Shown: positions 49,296 through 57,705 of the stretch, piece by piece
How the letters are laid out: every line of letters begins with the position of its first letter
Position numbering within the stretch: position 1 is the stretch's first letter
NCBI GenBank assembly: GCA_016876015.1
Contig: VGOD01000001.1
Span: 99,205 to 163,204 of the forward strand
Length of the DNA stretch: 64,000 nt
Reading direction: 5' to 3'
DNA from: Chloroflexota bacterium
GTDB lineage: Bacteria; Chloroflexota; Anaerolineae; CG2-30-64-16
The notes under the pieces: model-generated
Databases searched by the model: none
Told to the model about the DNA's origin: nothing
What the model saw: only the letters and a program-made list of their open reading frames with translations
Position numbers and translations under genes: made by a program

Positions 49296-50813
49296 TCACT
49301 GCACGGCCGACGCCAGCGCCCGCAGGTACTCTCTCATCAGCGGCCACAGTGGGCGGTAACGCTCGAACCAGGCGTCATAGAGCCGCTGGCGGCCGGCGTC
49401 CGGCTCGAAGCGGCGTTCCAGCCGCACCATCGCTTCGACGCCCGCCCGAAACGACGGGAAGACGCCCGCGCCCACCCCCGCGATGATCGCCGCGCCCAGC
49501 GCGCCCGCCTCTGTCACCGCGGGACGGACGAACGGCTGGCCCAGGATGTCGGCGCAGAGCTGGATCCAGGCGTCCGACTTGCTGCCGCCGCCGGTTGGCC
49601 GATACTCCTGGATCGCGATGCCTGCCGCGGGCAGCGTTTCGACGCACGCCTTCAGATAGAAGGTCGTGCCCTCCAGGATCCCCTTCAAGATGGCCCCGCG
49701 GCGCGTTTCCAGCCGCAAGCCCGCGATCACCCCGCACGTGTCGCTCACGAACTCAGGCGTGCCGGTGGTTGTGAAGTGCGGCAAAACCATCAGTCCGCTC
49801 GGCCCGTCGGGCAGCTCGGCGAAGAGCTCCTCGTAGACATCGCGGCCGGCCGCTTGCGCGCGGCGGTGTTCGGTCGCGGCGAAGGCGTCGCGGAACCATT
49901 TGACCAGGATGCCGCCCTGGTTGTAGATGAAGCTGACGTAGCGGCCCGCGGCGGCGTGGTGTTCGATGTTCAAGCCGCGCGGCAGCATCACATCAGGCGG
50001 CCGGCGCTCGGTGAAGACGGGCGTGATGCAGATGAACGTCCCCATGCCGTAGACAGCCAGCCCTTCCTCGATGACGCCGCAGCCAACCGCATTGGCGCAC
50101 TGATCGTGCGCGCCCGCCACGATCGGGATGCCCGCGGGCAGCCCCAGCTCCTCGGCCGCCTGCCGAGACACTTGCCCGATCACCGCGCCGGAAGGCGCGG
50201 TGATCGGCAGCTTGCCGGCCTCGATGCCGCCCCACGCCAACAGCTCGTGCGACCAATCCTGCCGCGCCAGGTCGAACAGCAGGGTGCGGTTGGCCAGGCT
50301 ATAGTCGGCCACAGGCTCGGCGCCGAGCATGAACCCGATCAGGCTGCCCCACAACAGGAACTTGTCGGCCGCGGCGTAGAGCTCCGGCTGGTGGTCTCTG
50401 ATCCACATCAGCTTGGTGAGGCTGTAGTGGTTGCCCAGTGTGTTGCCGTTCACCGCGTACAGCCGCTCGTCCGGCAGGTCACGGCGCAGTTGCGGCAGAT
50501 ACTCGGCCCCGCGACTGTCGGAGAGCAGGAGGGACGGCCCCAGGATGCGGCGGTCAGCCGTCACCGGCGTCATGGCCTCTCCCATGGAGGAGACCGCTAC
50601 GGCGCGGATCGGGTCGCCGCGGGTCCGCGCGACCGCGCAGCCGATGGCCTGCTGGATGGCGGCCCACACTTCGACCGCATCCAGCTCATCCCAGCCGGGT
50701 TGGGGGTGGCGGATGTCGTATTCTCGATATGCGATCGCCAGTTGCTGGCCGGTTTCACTGAAGACCGCGGCCTTGCAGCCGGTCGTGCCAGCGTCAATGC
50801 CGAGTAGACTCAT
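49296..50813 (-). CDS. FGGY-family carbohydrate kinase (xylulokinase-like)
   Basis: A 505-residue kinase starting MSLLGIDAGTTGCKAAVFSE, the ATP-binding phosphate-1 motif of the FGGY family. VAGAHDQCANAVGCGVIEEG is the region with the catalytic Asp, and IQEYRPTGGGSKSDAWIQLC is the FGGY signature 2 with the adenosine motif. It phosphorylates a ketose or sugar alcohol; the closest-looking groups are xylulokinase and fuculokinase. It follows the aldolase and isomerase genes on the same strand, separated from the aldolase by a family A repeat. Confidence 0.93.
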   Translation of the reverse strand: MSLLGIDAGTTGCKAAVFSETGQQLAIAYREYDIRHPQPGWDELDAVEVWAAIQQAIGCAVARTRGDPIRAVAVSSMGEAMTPVTADRRILGPSLLLSDSRGAEYLPQLRRDLPDERLYAVNGNTLGNHYSLTKLMWIRDHQPELYAAADKFLLWGSLIGFMLGAEPVADYSLANRTLLFDLARQDWSHELLAWGGIEAGKLPITAPSGAVIGQVSRQAAEELGLPAGIPIVAGAHDQCANAVGCGVIEEGLAVYGMGTFICITPVFTERRPPDVMLPRGLNIEHHAAAGRYVSFIYNQGGILVKWFRDAFAATEHRRAQAAGRDVYEELFAELPDGPSGLMVLPHFTTTGTPEFVSDTCGVIAGLRLETRRGAILKGILEGTTFYLKACVETLPAAGIAIQEYRPTGGGSKSDAWIQLCADILGQPFVRPAVTEAGALGAAIIAGVGAGVFPSFRAGVEAMVRLERRFEPDAGRQRLYDAWFERYRPLWPLMREYLRALASAVQ

Positions 50814-50858
50814 GTCCTCTTCTCCGTCCGTTGGGCCCTGTGCCGAACCCTCCTGGCG

Positions 50859-50962
50859 GTCATTGCGAGCGCAGTTTGCGAAGCAATCTCCCCGTTTACG
50901 AGCGAGATTGCTTCGTCCTGAAGGATGCTGGCGCAATCGCAAACTACGCTCCTCGCAATGAC
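50859..50962. repeat. REP-like palindromic element, family A copy 3
   Basis: Bounded by GTCATTGCGAG and CTCGCAATGAC. It shares its interior (CCTGAAGGATGCTGGCGCAAT) with copy 1 in reverse orientation. The stop codon of the aldolase gene lies within it, and it separates the aldolase from the kinase gene. Confidence 0.9.
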
Positions 50963-51972
50963 ATCTCCGTCTGCCGTGGCACCGGCCGCGTCCGCCATGA
51001 GCAACTGACCGCCTCTGCGTCTTGGCGTCTTTGCGTGAGCTTTTCAGCCGTCCCCCAGCCCCCTTCGCGTTCGCGGGCGGGGCCGCTGATGCCCGCCCAG
51101 CCGAAGAAGTCCTGGATGAGCCAATGCGTGCGATCGTAGACGGCCTGCTGGCCGGCCGCGACGCTGCCCGATGACCGGAGCGCGCTTTCGTAGGCCTGGC
51201 GGATTTCGGTGGCGATGTTGACCTTGGCGATGCCAGCCTGCACCGCAGCCCGCAGATCCTCCTGCCCGATCCCAGAGCCGCCGTGGAGCACCAGCGGGAT
51301 GCGCGTGGCCCCCGCAAGCTGTTCGAGCCGCTCCAGGTTCAGCCGCGCGGTTACCTTCTTGCGATCCTTCAGCGCGGCCGAGATCGCGCCGTGGACATTG
51401 CCGACGGCCACCGACAGCCAGTCGCAGCCGGTCTCAGCCACGAAGCGCGTGGCTTCGCCGACATCGGTAAAGCCCTTGCCCGACGCGAATAACTCGTCGT
51501 AGGGGATGGCTGGCCCAGACTCGTGGCCCATGACCGCGCCGAGTTCCGCCTCGCACGCGATCCCGGCCGCGTGCGCCAGCTCGACGGCCCGTCGCGTGGC
51601 TGCGATGTTCTCTGCCAGCTCCAGCCGCGAGCCGTCCACCATCGCCGACTGGTAGCCGAGCCCGATGGCCTCCTCTATGATCGGCAGGTAATCCACAGTC
51701 AGGCCGTCTTCGTCAACCACGGGCACATGATCCAGGTGGAGCCGCACGTGCGCGGGGTCCTGACACCGCTCGAATTCGGCTCTGACCGCCGCCAGGCTGC
51801 GCGACTCGAACTTGATCCATTCCAGCCGAGCGACGGCGACCAACGCGAAGCTGTCCAGGTCTGCCACGGCCTGGATCACCGGCGCCATCATCGGCAGATA
51901 GGGGATGTTGAAGGCGGGGATGGCGATCCCAGCCTGGCGAGCGTTGGCGACGATCTCCGCAGTTCGCTGCAT
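50944..51972 (-). CDS. Class II fructose/tagatose-bisphosphate-type aldolase
   Basis: A 342-residue zinc-dependent aldolase starting MQRTAEIVANARQAGIAIPA with a GAGGAAACGAG site. The first metal-binding motif is RLHLDHVPVVDE and the phosphate-binding and Na+ motifs are VLHGGSGIGQEDL and VNIATEIRQAY. GFTDVGEATRFVAETGCDWL matches the TDP-type motif of ketose-bisphosphate aldolases. Natural homology ends at about WLIQDFFGWAGISG; the final 37 or so codons read through TCACGCAAAGACGCCAAGAC-type repeat sequence into the palindrome at 50859, so the C-terminus has been replaced. It follows the isomerase gene by 14 bp. Confidence 0.9.
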   Translation of the reverse strand: MQRTAEIVANARQAGIAIPAFNIPYLPMMAPVIQAVADLDSFALVAVARLEWIKFESRSLAAVRAEFERCQDPAHVRLHLDHVPVVDEDGLTVDYLPIIEEAIGLGYQSAMVDGSRLELAENIAATRRAVELAHAAGIACEAELGAVMGHESGPAIPYDELFASGKGFTDVGEATRFVAETGCDWLSVAVGNVHGAISAALKDRKKVTARLNLERLEQLAGATRIPLVLHGGSGIGQEDLRAAVQAGIAKVNIATEIRQAYESALRSSGSVAAGQQAVYDRTHWLIQDFFGWAGISGPAREREGGWGTAEKLTQRRQDAEAVSCSWRTRPVPRQTEMSLRGA

Positions 51973-51986
51973 CTCGTTTCCTCGAT

Positions 51987-53369
51987 TCACAACGGCCGGG
52001 CCTTGATCCCCGTCAGTTCACAGAATGCCAGCAGGTCGTCGTACAGGTGCGCGCCGTAGCCCAGCACCGCATACTCATTGTTCCACGCTTCGATCAGGCT
52101 GTCAATATCGCACTCCGCGGCGACGAACGCATGGGGCCAGAAGGGAATGCCGCACTCCAGTTGGCGCGCCTTGAGCTCTTCGGCCGCTGGCTCGAACACA
52201 GTGCAGCGAGCGAGGATCATCTCGAACTCGCCGTTCGTGCGGCCCAGGCGCGCCAGCACACCGTCGCCTGGTTTGCAGGTCAGCTCGACCGACAGACCAC
52301 CGGCTGCGCCTTCGGTGGGGATGCCGTGCTGCGCAAACCGCGCGGGGCCGGCCTTCCCCGCCAGCAAGGGCGGGCACGCGCCATCGCCGATGATCTTGAT
52401 CTCTTTCGTGCCCTTATCAATGTGCTGCAGGTCGCCGTAGTAGACCCGCTCCGAGCTGAGATCGGTGAGCAGCTTGACAGTCAGCGCGGTGTTGAAGTCG
52501 CTCAGCGTTGACGTCCCCACGCCATCTTGCAGCATCATGCTCTGCGCAAACGAGGTCGCGCTGTAGTCATCGCCCAGGCCGGGGAACGACTGGATCGTGT
52601 AGAAGTCCCAACCTTCGCGCGCCACGATCTTCTTGATGGCGATGTAGAGCCGCAGCGACCGCTCGGCGACTTCGTCCTGGGGGATGGGCATGGTAAAGAA
52701 GGGTTGCACGTGCGCTCGCGCGGCCGCCAACTCCTCGGCGGTGACGGCCCTGGCCGCGTCGAGCAGCGCGGTCGTATCGCGTGAATCTATGTCTACGCCG
52801 AAGAGCCGCATCCATTGGGAAGGATCGGCCACGCCGCACGATTGGCCCATGCCGCGGCCGCCGAAGACGCCGAGGGTGCTCTGATTCAGCCGGCGCTTCA
52901 ACGCACTGGCGCGGCAGTAGGACACGATGCGGCCGAGCTCAGCCGGGTCGCGATAGTCGCCATAGACGAAGCGGTGTGGGATGCCGATCTCTTTCAGCGC
53001 GCCATGCAGCACCAGCCCGCCCACCGGCCGCCAGCCTTGCGAGCCGGGGTTGGTCCACAGCAAGATGCCTGCGCCGCAGCCCACGAAATCGCGGATCGCG
53101 GCCGTCAGGTGCGAGGCCCAAACCCAGGTGCCAGAGAAGAGAATCACCGCGTCCAACTCATCCATCTTCTTGAACCTGGCGAAACAGGCGCGCGCCTCGG
53201 CCTTGGTGGCCAGGATCACGTCATGCTCGATCAGCTCCAGGCCGGCAGCTCGCAGCGCCGCCTTGGCCTGGCTGATGAGCGCATCATCCACGAAGGCCGC
53301 GCCCATGGGGTCGAGCAGGCCGTCCTTGTGAACGCCATATACGATGAAGCCAACTCTGGGAGGGATCAT
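51987..53369 (-). CDS. L-fucose/L-arabinose isomerase-fold protein
   Basis: A 460-residue protein starting MIPPRVGFIVYGVHKDGLLD with AAAGGAG upstream. AVILFSGTWVWASHLTAAIR resembles the N-terminal domain of fucose isomerases; TLGVFGGRGMGQSCGVADPS is the substrate-domain glycine loop; GVGTSTLSDFNTALTVKLL and the C-terminal VELTCKPGDGVLARLGRTNG block carry expected metal ligands (Glu, Asp, His). The family interconverts aldoses and ketoses such as L-fucose/L-fuculose or L-arabinose/L-ribulose. It is the first gene of the three-gene sugar operon and is divergent from the HpcH/HpaI aldolase. Confidence 0.85.
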   Translation of the reverse strand: MIPPRVGFIVYGVHKDGLLDPMGAAFVDDALISQAKAALRAAGLELIEHDVILATKAEARACFARFKKMDELDAVILFSGTWVWASHLTAAIRDFVGCGAGILLWTNPGSQGWRPVGGLVLHGALKEIGIPHRFVYGDYRDPAELGRIVSYCRASALKRRLNQSTLGVFGGRGMGQSCGVADPSQWMRLFGVDIDSRDTTALLDAARAVTAEELAAARAHVQPFFTMPIPQDEVAERSLRLYIAIKKIVAREGWDFYTIQSFPGLGDDYSATSFAQSMMLQDGVGTSTLSDFNTALTVKLLTDLSSERVYYGDLQHIDKGTKEIKIIGDGACPPLLAGKAGPARFAQHGIPTEGAAGGLSVELTCKPGDGVLARLGRTNGEFEMILARCTVFEPAAEELKARQLECGIPFWPHAFVAAECDIDSLIEAWNNEYAVLGYGAHLYDDLLAFCELTGIKARPL

Positions 53370-53387
53370 TGGGAAACTCCTTTCGGT

Positions 53388-53416
53388 TTGACAGCCCATG
53401 CGCCCGCATGTATCAT
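53388..53416 (+). promoter_or_regulatory. Promoter of the HpcH/HpaI aldolase gene
   Basis: TTGACA (53388-53393), 17-bp spacer, TATCAT (53411-53416). The 116-bp divergent region also has the imperfect palindrome ATGTATCATACGTGCAT, a possible operator shared with the isomerase gene. Confidence 0.75.
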
Positions 53417-53485
53417 ACGTGCATAGTGTTCTCATTCTACCCCGTCTGGTCGCGCTTGTCCAGCCGGTGTAAAGGAGCCTCTCTC

Positions 53486-54280
53486 ATGAGACGAAGCAAG
53501 GTCCTCGCCAAGCTGCGCAGTGGGCGGCATGCGCGCATCTGCGCCACTGGCCATTTCCTGCCGTTCTACGTCCGCCATGCAGCGCACAATGGCTATGATG
53601 GCATCTGGTTTGACCTGGAGCACCGCACCCTGAACGAACGCGAGGTGCAGGCGTTCATCGCGCTGTGCCATCTCAACGACATTGATTGCATGGTGCGGCC
53701 GAAGACGATGCAACGGTCCGAGTTGTATCACTACCTGGAGGATGGCGCGGCGGGCTTTATGGTCCCGTTCGTTTCCACGCCGCAGTACGCGGCCGATCTT
53801 GTCTCTGCGCTGAAGTTCCCGCCGCTCGGCAACCGCGGGGTGGATGGCGCGGGGCTGGATGGCGGCTATGGCCTCGACGTGTGGAAGCCGGACACGACCT
53901 ACTTCGCAGATGCGAATCGCGAAACCTTCATCGTGGCCCAGATCGAGACGCCGGAAGCCGTGCGCAACGCCGAGGCGATCGCGGCTGTACCGGGCATTGA
54001 CCTGTTGTTCGTGGGGCCGGCCGATCTGGGCCGGCGGCTGGCGGTGGCCGAGGGCGCCGATCGCATGACCCTGGATGAGGCGTTCGCGGCCGTGGCAAGT
54101 GCAGCGAAGCGCCACGGCAAGGCGTGGGGCACGACCGCGGGCTCGCTGTCAGATCTGGAAGCCAGGCTCAAGATGGGCGCGCAGATGGTCCCGTGGGGCG
54201 GCGACTTCGCTCTGGCGGCCGTGCTGGCGAAGTGCGGGCAGGAGTTGAATCGCCTCGATTCGGCAGCGCCGGAGATTTGA
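53486..54280 (+). CDS. HpcH/HpaI-family aldolase
   Basis: A 264-residue class II pyruvate-dependent aldolase starting MRRSKVLAKLRSGRHARICA with AAAGGAG. The metal-binding Glu and Asp are in IVAQIETPEAVRNAEAIAAV and LLFVGPADLGRRLAV. The phosphate/carboxylate loop is HNGYDGIWFDLEHRTLNERE, with the catalytic His-Asp pair region. Enzymes of this type split 2-keto-3-deoxy sugar acids to pyruvate and an aldehyde. Its position opposite the sugar operon suggests a role in a sugar-acid route. Intact. Confidence 0.93.
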   Translation: MRRSKVLAKLRSGRHARICATGHFLPFYVRHAAHNGYDGIWFDLEHRTLNEREVQAFIALCHLNDIDCMVRPKTMQRSELYHYLEDGAAGFMVPFVSTPQYAADLVSALKFPPLGNRGVDGAGLDGGYGLDVWKPDTTYFADANRETFIVAQIETPEAVRNAEAIAAVPGIDLLFVGPADLGRRLAVAEGADRMTLDEAFAAVASAAKRHGKAWGTTAGSLSDLEARLKMGAQMVPWGGDFALAAVLAKCGQELNRLDSAAPEI

Positions 54281-54305
54281 CAGCGCCGCACGGCTGTGCT
54301 ATCGT
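54277..54305 (+). promoter_or_regulatory. Promoter of the 24-codon ORF, overlapping the aldolase stop
   Basis: TTGACA (54277-54282), 17-bp spacer, TATCGT (54300-54305). The -35 box includes the TGA of the aldolase gene. It lies 42 bp before the small ORF start. Confidence 0.7.
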
Positions 54306-54347
54306 AGCGCCGATTGACTGACTTCTCAAGGAAAGGAGGGTGCACAT

Positions 54348-54422
54348 ATGCGCCAGGTCATCAGAAGAGACGTTGCCGTGAATCCCTGTTCGCGCATGAG
54401 TGCGCCTGCTCCTGGGTGTTAG
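54348..54422 (+). CDS. 24-codon ORF with its own promoter, ribosome site and terminator
   Basis: ATG 54348 has an excellent ribosome site, AAGGAAAGGAGGG, 7 bp upstream. The peptide begins MRQVIRRDVAVNPC and ends with a Pro/Ala/Gly stretch and a final Cys before TAG at 54420-54422. It has two Cys, four Arg and two Pro after position 18. Promoter 54277-54305 lies upstream and a strong terminator 54443-54482 lies 21 bp after the stop, so the unit is about 170 nt. It could be a small regulatory or leader peptide for the RIO kinase gene at 54521, a free-standing micropeptide, or a coincidence. I do not recognise a family. Confidence 0.55.
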   Translation: MRQVIRRDVAVNPCSRMSAPAPGC

Positions 54423-54442
54423 GTTGGCTTTGGCTGCCTGAT

Positions 54443-54482
54443 GGCCACGGGCGTGCTCGGCGCCCGTGGCCGTTTGTTTTTA
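54443..54482 (+). terminator. Strong intrinsic terminator before the RIO kinase gene
   Basis: GGCCACGGGCG (54443-54453) and CGCCCGTGGCC (54461-54471) form a perfect 11-bp stem with 7-nt loop, followed by GTTTGTTTTTAA. It lies between the small ORF and the RIO kinase start, so the kinase needs read-through or its own promoter. Confidence 0.9.
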
Positions 54483-54520
54483 ACCCCAAGCCCAAGCCCA
54501 AGCATACCCAGGGGAGCCCT

Positions 54521-55537
54521 ATGCCTGCGAGAAACCTACAGCACTTTCTGGACGACGACTACGAGTTCGAGACTGAGCGCCGCGGCCGCCGACCGCAGTC
54601 GGACCTGTGGCGACGGAGCTCGCCGCGGCGCAGCGATCACGCCATGCTCGATGAAATGGTGCGCTACGGCGCGGTATCTGCCGAGGCCGCCGAAGGAATC
54701 TTCACCCCCACCTTCACCTCATCGCGCCACGAGCGCGAATGGATTCTGAACTATCTGGGGCCGTTCTATGACCGCAAGTAGATCGTGGATGTCCTGCACA
54801 AGGTCAAGGGCGGCAAAGAAGCCAACGTCTATTGTTGCCAGGCGCACCCCGGCACGGGGCTGGGGCTGGTGGCGGCCAAAGTCTACCGGCCGCGCATGTT
54901 CCGCAACCTGCGGAACGATGCGCTCTATCGCCAGGGCCGGGCGATCCTGGACGACGCGGGCAAAGTCGTGCGCGATGGCCGGCTGCTCCATGCCATCGCC
55001 ACGGGCACGCGCCGCGGCAAAGATGCGCAGCACACCGCCTGGCTGGAGCATGAATACCAGACGATGGCGATCTTGCACGCGGCCGGCGCCGATGTGCCCC
55101 AGCCGCTCGCCAGTTCGGCCAACACTGTGTTGATGGAATACCTGGGAGATGCGCAGAGCGGCGCGCCGACCCTCAACCAGGTCACGCTGCCAGCGGAGGA
55201 GGCGCAGCCGCTGTTCGACCGCCTGCTCTGGAACGTGGAGCTGATGCTCGCTCGCGGCCGCATCCACGGCGACCTGTCGGCCTACAACGTCCTCTATTGG
55301 CAGGGGCGCGGGGTCATCATTGACCTTCCCCAGGCCGTTGACCCGGCGGTGAACCGCGCCGGCCGGGCGCTTCTGCGTCGCGATCTCCAGCGCCTGTGCG
55401 AGTACTTCGCGCGCCATGGGATCGAGTGCGACGCCGCAGCCCTGGCCGACGATCTGTGGGCGCGTCACGGCCCCGATGAGATCGAGATGTTGCCTGAGTT
55501 CGTCGAGCAGGAGGATGGCTGGCAGCCAGAGGATTGA
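54521..55537 (+). pseudogene. RIO-type protein kinase interrupted by an in-frame amber codon
   Basis: The frame runs from ATG 54521 for 86 codons (DMRYG-like region, then LNYLGPFYDRK), meets TAG at 54779-54781, and continues in the same frame as IVDVLHKVKGGKEANVYCCQ to 55537. Counting from the GTG at 54785, the kinase motifs are the glycine loop (KGGKEANVYC, about 8-17), the ATP lysine in AAKVYRPRMF, the catalytic loop HGDLSAYNVLY at 161, and VIIDLPQAVDP with the metal-binding Asp at 180. The N-terminal part is a typical bacterial RIO1-like N-domain. Possible readings: pseudogene, sequencing error, re-initiation at GTG 54785 (the kinase domain would start at its first strand), or amber read-through. 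Confidence 0.85.
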
Positions 55538-55542
55538 GGCGG

Positions 55543-57033
55543 GCTCAGCCGGCCGGGGCCGCCTCCATGCGATAGCGATGGATCGCCTCGAACTGCACCT
55601 TGCTTTGCCGCAGGAGCGCAGCTGCCGCTCCATTGCCAATGCCAACACACCTCGATCAACGTTAGCGTCACAGCTTTGACCACGCTGGATGGCGCCAGCG
55701 CCGACCAGATGGGGTACAGATCGGTCAGGCGACGGAGGTACTCCTGCCGCGTGAGGCGCGGCTCGGGATCGAGCAAGCGCAGGAGCGCATGGCTGAGCGG
55801 GCCGGCGTTCGCCTGCACCCAGTCGGGCCGGCCCGCAGCCAGGCCGCCGAGCGCCGCAGCTTGCTCCGCTGGATCGGTCTGCGCCAGCGCGGTGGCCAAT
55901 GTGCAGCGCAGGAGATCGGCCTGCTCGACGGGAGGCAGGCCGGCCGCCACCGCCGCGATGACCTTCGCCTACAGAGCCAAGCGCATCAGCCCCTCCGCGG
56001 TGGTCAGGGTCGCGTGCGCCTGCGCGGCATCCATCCGGGGCGCCAGAGCGATCCAGGCTTCGGAGCGGCCTTCTTCCGAAAACAGCCTGCTGTTGAGCGC
56101 CTCAAGTGCATCGTCCAGCCCGACTCCTTCGAGTTGTGGCGCAAGGCTGAGAAAGGCGCGCTGCGTGATGCGGGGCGTCAGCGGGGTCTTGACGATCGCA
56201 TGCAGAAGGCAGCAGGCCACAGTGCTGTAGTCCAGCCGATGCTGAGCCTCCCACTCCTCGCGCACCCGGCGCAGCAGATCCTGCTTCTCATAGGGCACAG
56301 GCAGTGACGCCAGGCGTCTGACCAGGTCGTCTGGATTCATCTCCAGGTAGAGGGTCGCCAGCGTGGGCGCCCAGAAGGCCCGCTCTTCCGGGTAGTAAGC
56401 GATATCCAAGGCCCGAGCGACGAGCTCCTGGCGGCGTCGCCCCGTGTGCAGCGGCACGAGCGCGGCCAGAGCCTGGGCTTTCGCTACGCGCGTCGAGTTC
56501 TCCTGAAACGGAACGCCGCGCGTGGCCTGATCGCACGCCTCCAGCGCCCCGTCGCGCAGGTCGGCGGGCAACAACGGCATCAGCCGCAGGAGTGCCTCGG
56601 CCCGCGGGCTGCGGCCGGTCGTTGGGTCGGCGGCCGGCAGGTCGCGGGCGAGCGCCAGCGCCCGCTCCGCGCTCTGCCGAAGGACCGCGGGTAACGCCGG
56701 TCTTTGCCCTTGCCGTCCGCCTGGAGGAACTGTCCGAGCGAGCTGAGGATCGTGCCCACGGTCTGTTCCTCGACGGCAGACAGGGTCGCGAGCTGGCGGC
56801 CGGTCAGGAAGGGCTCCCGGGCGACCGCAAGCACGCCGGCCACCGGCTTGAACTCCTTGTCCCAGGCGACATCGGCCAGCTCGCGGCGGATCTTGCTCAG
56901 GAAGTCCTCGTAGATGCCGTAGAGGCCCTGCGGGGTGGAGGCCAGGTCGAGCAGCGCCGCGAGCCGTGCCGCGCGTGAGGCGATGGATCGGCGCGTCGCC
57001 GCTCGTCCTGCATCAGCAGCAATGAGTCTCATA
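55543..57033 (-). pseudogene. Degraded STAND/NACHT-type ATPase remnant
   Basis: From about 57033 downward the frame reads ARLAALLDLASTPQGLYGIY, EDFLSKIRRELADVAWDKEF, then KPVAGVLAVAREPFLTGRQL and VGTILSSLGQFLQADGKGKD, the post-NACHT winged-helix region of STAND proteins. A deletion with frameshift near 56690 is followed in another frame by helical repeats (AERALALARDLPAADPTTGR, MPLLPADLRDGALEACDQAT). A TAG at 55969-55971 interrupts this, then AKVIAAVAAGLPPVEQADLL continues in frame. The NTPase domain is missing at the 5' end and the sensor repeats are truncated. Such proteins are immune or signalling sensors. At least one frameshift and one stop make it non-functional. Confidence 0.75.
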
Positions 57034-57218
57034 TTGAAACAAGCTGGCAAACCGACAGCGCTATGCGAGGATAGGCACTGGTGCTTATCGCCCGAGGCCA
57101 AGCCGTCCGTACAAATCGTGAGTTTTCGACCCCACGTAGAAGAGATCAACATCCTCGCTTTGCAGCGCGGCGCGCTCGCGCACGAACTCGGCAAAGGCCA
57201 ACTACAGATTGTTCGAGT

Positions 57219-57247
57219 TTGACATCACTTATAGCACCATATATAAT
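57219..57247 (+). promoter_or_regulatory. Perfect consensus promoter of the PIN/RHH pair
   Basis: TTGACA (57219-57224), exactly 17 bp, TATAAT (57242-57247): a full sigma70 consensus match, 37 bp before the GTG at 57284. The region is AT-rich against its surroundings. Confidence 0.9.
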
Positions 57248-57283
57248 ACCATTATCTTCTCTGGACAAGAGGGAGCTTTGACC

Positions 57284-57705
57284 GTGTTGCAGATCGTGAT
57301 GGATACCAATGTCTTGCTGGCCGGTTTGCGGTCCCCCGAGGCGCTTCTTACCAGGTGTTGAGTTTATTGGGCCGCGGCCATTTCGACGTTCACATCTCAG
57401 TTCCGCTCGTCCTGGAATACGAAAGTGTGGCTCTGCGCCATCTCGATGAGTTGCCGATCACCCGGGGTGATGTGGAGGACGTTCTCAATTACATCTGCCG
57501 GGTGGGCGTTGCTCACGAGATCTACTACCTCTGGCGGCCATTCTTGAACGACCCCGACGATGACATGGTGCTCGAGGTCGCCGTCGCCAGCGGCAGCGCC
57601 GCCATCGTGACATTCAACAAGCACGACTTTCGCGGGTGTGATCGCTTTGGCCTTCGCCTGTTGACACCTGCTGAGCTACTACAAGAGATCGGAGCATTGA
57701 AATGA
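57284..57705 (+). pseudogene. PIN-domain toxin (COG1569 type) with a one-base deletion
   Basis: From GTG 57284 (GAGGGAG site) the frame reads VLQIVMDTNVLLAGLRSP, the first PIN motif with the catalytic Asp, then hits a stop after the CCCCC run at 57333-57337. Adding one C restores GASYQVLSLLGRGHFDVHIS and the rest of the protein to 57705, including the acid motifs NDPDDDMVLEVAVASGSAA and IVTFNKHDF. About 140 residues if restored. The promoter and partner gene are intact, so the frameshift may be recent or a sequencing error. Confidence 0.85.

Noticed and set aside
49251..50807. 518-codon plus-strand frame opposite the FGGY kinase
   Set aside because: Shadow frame with no motif; the kinase has all FGGY signatures.
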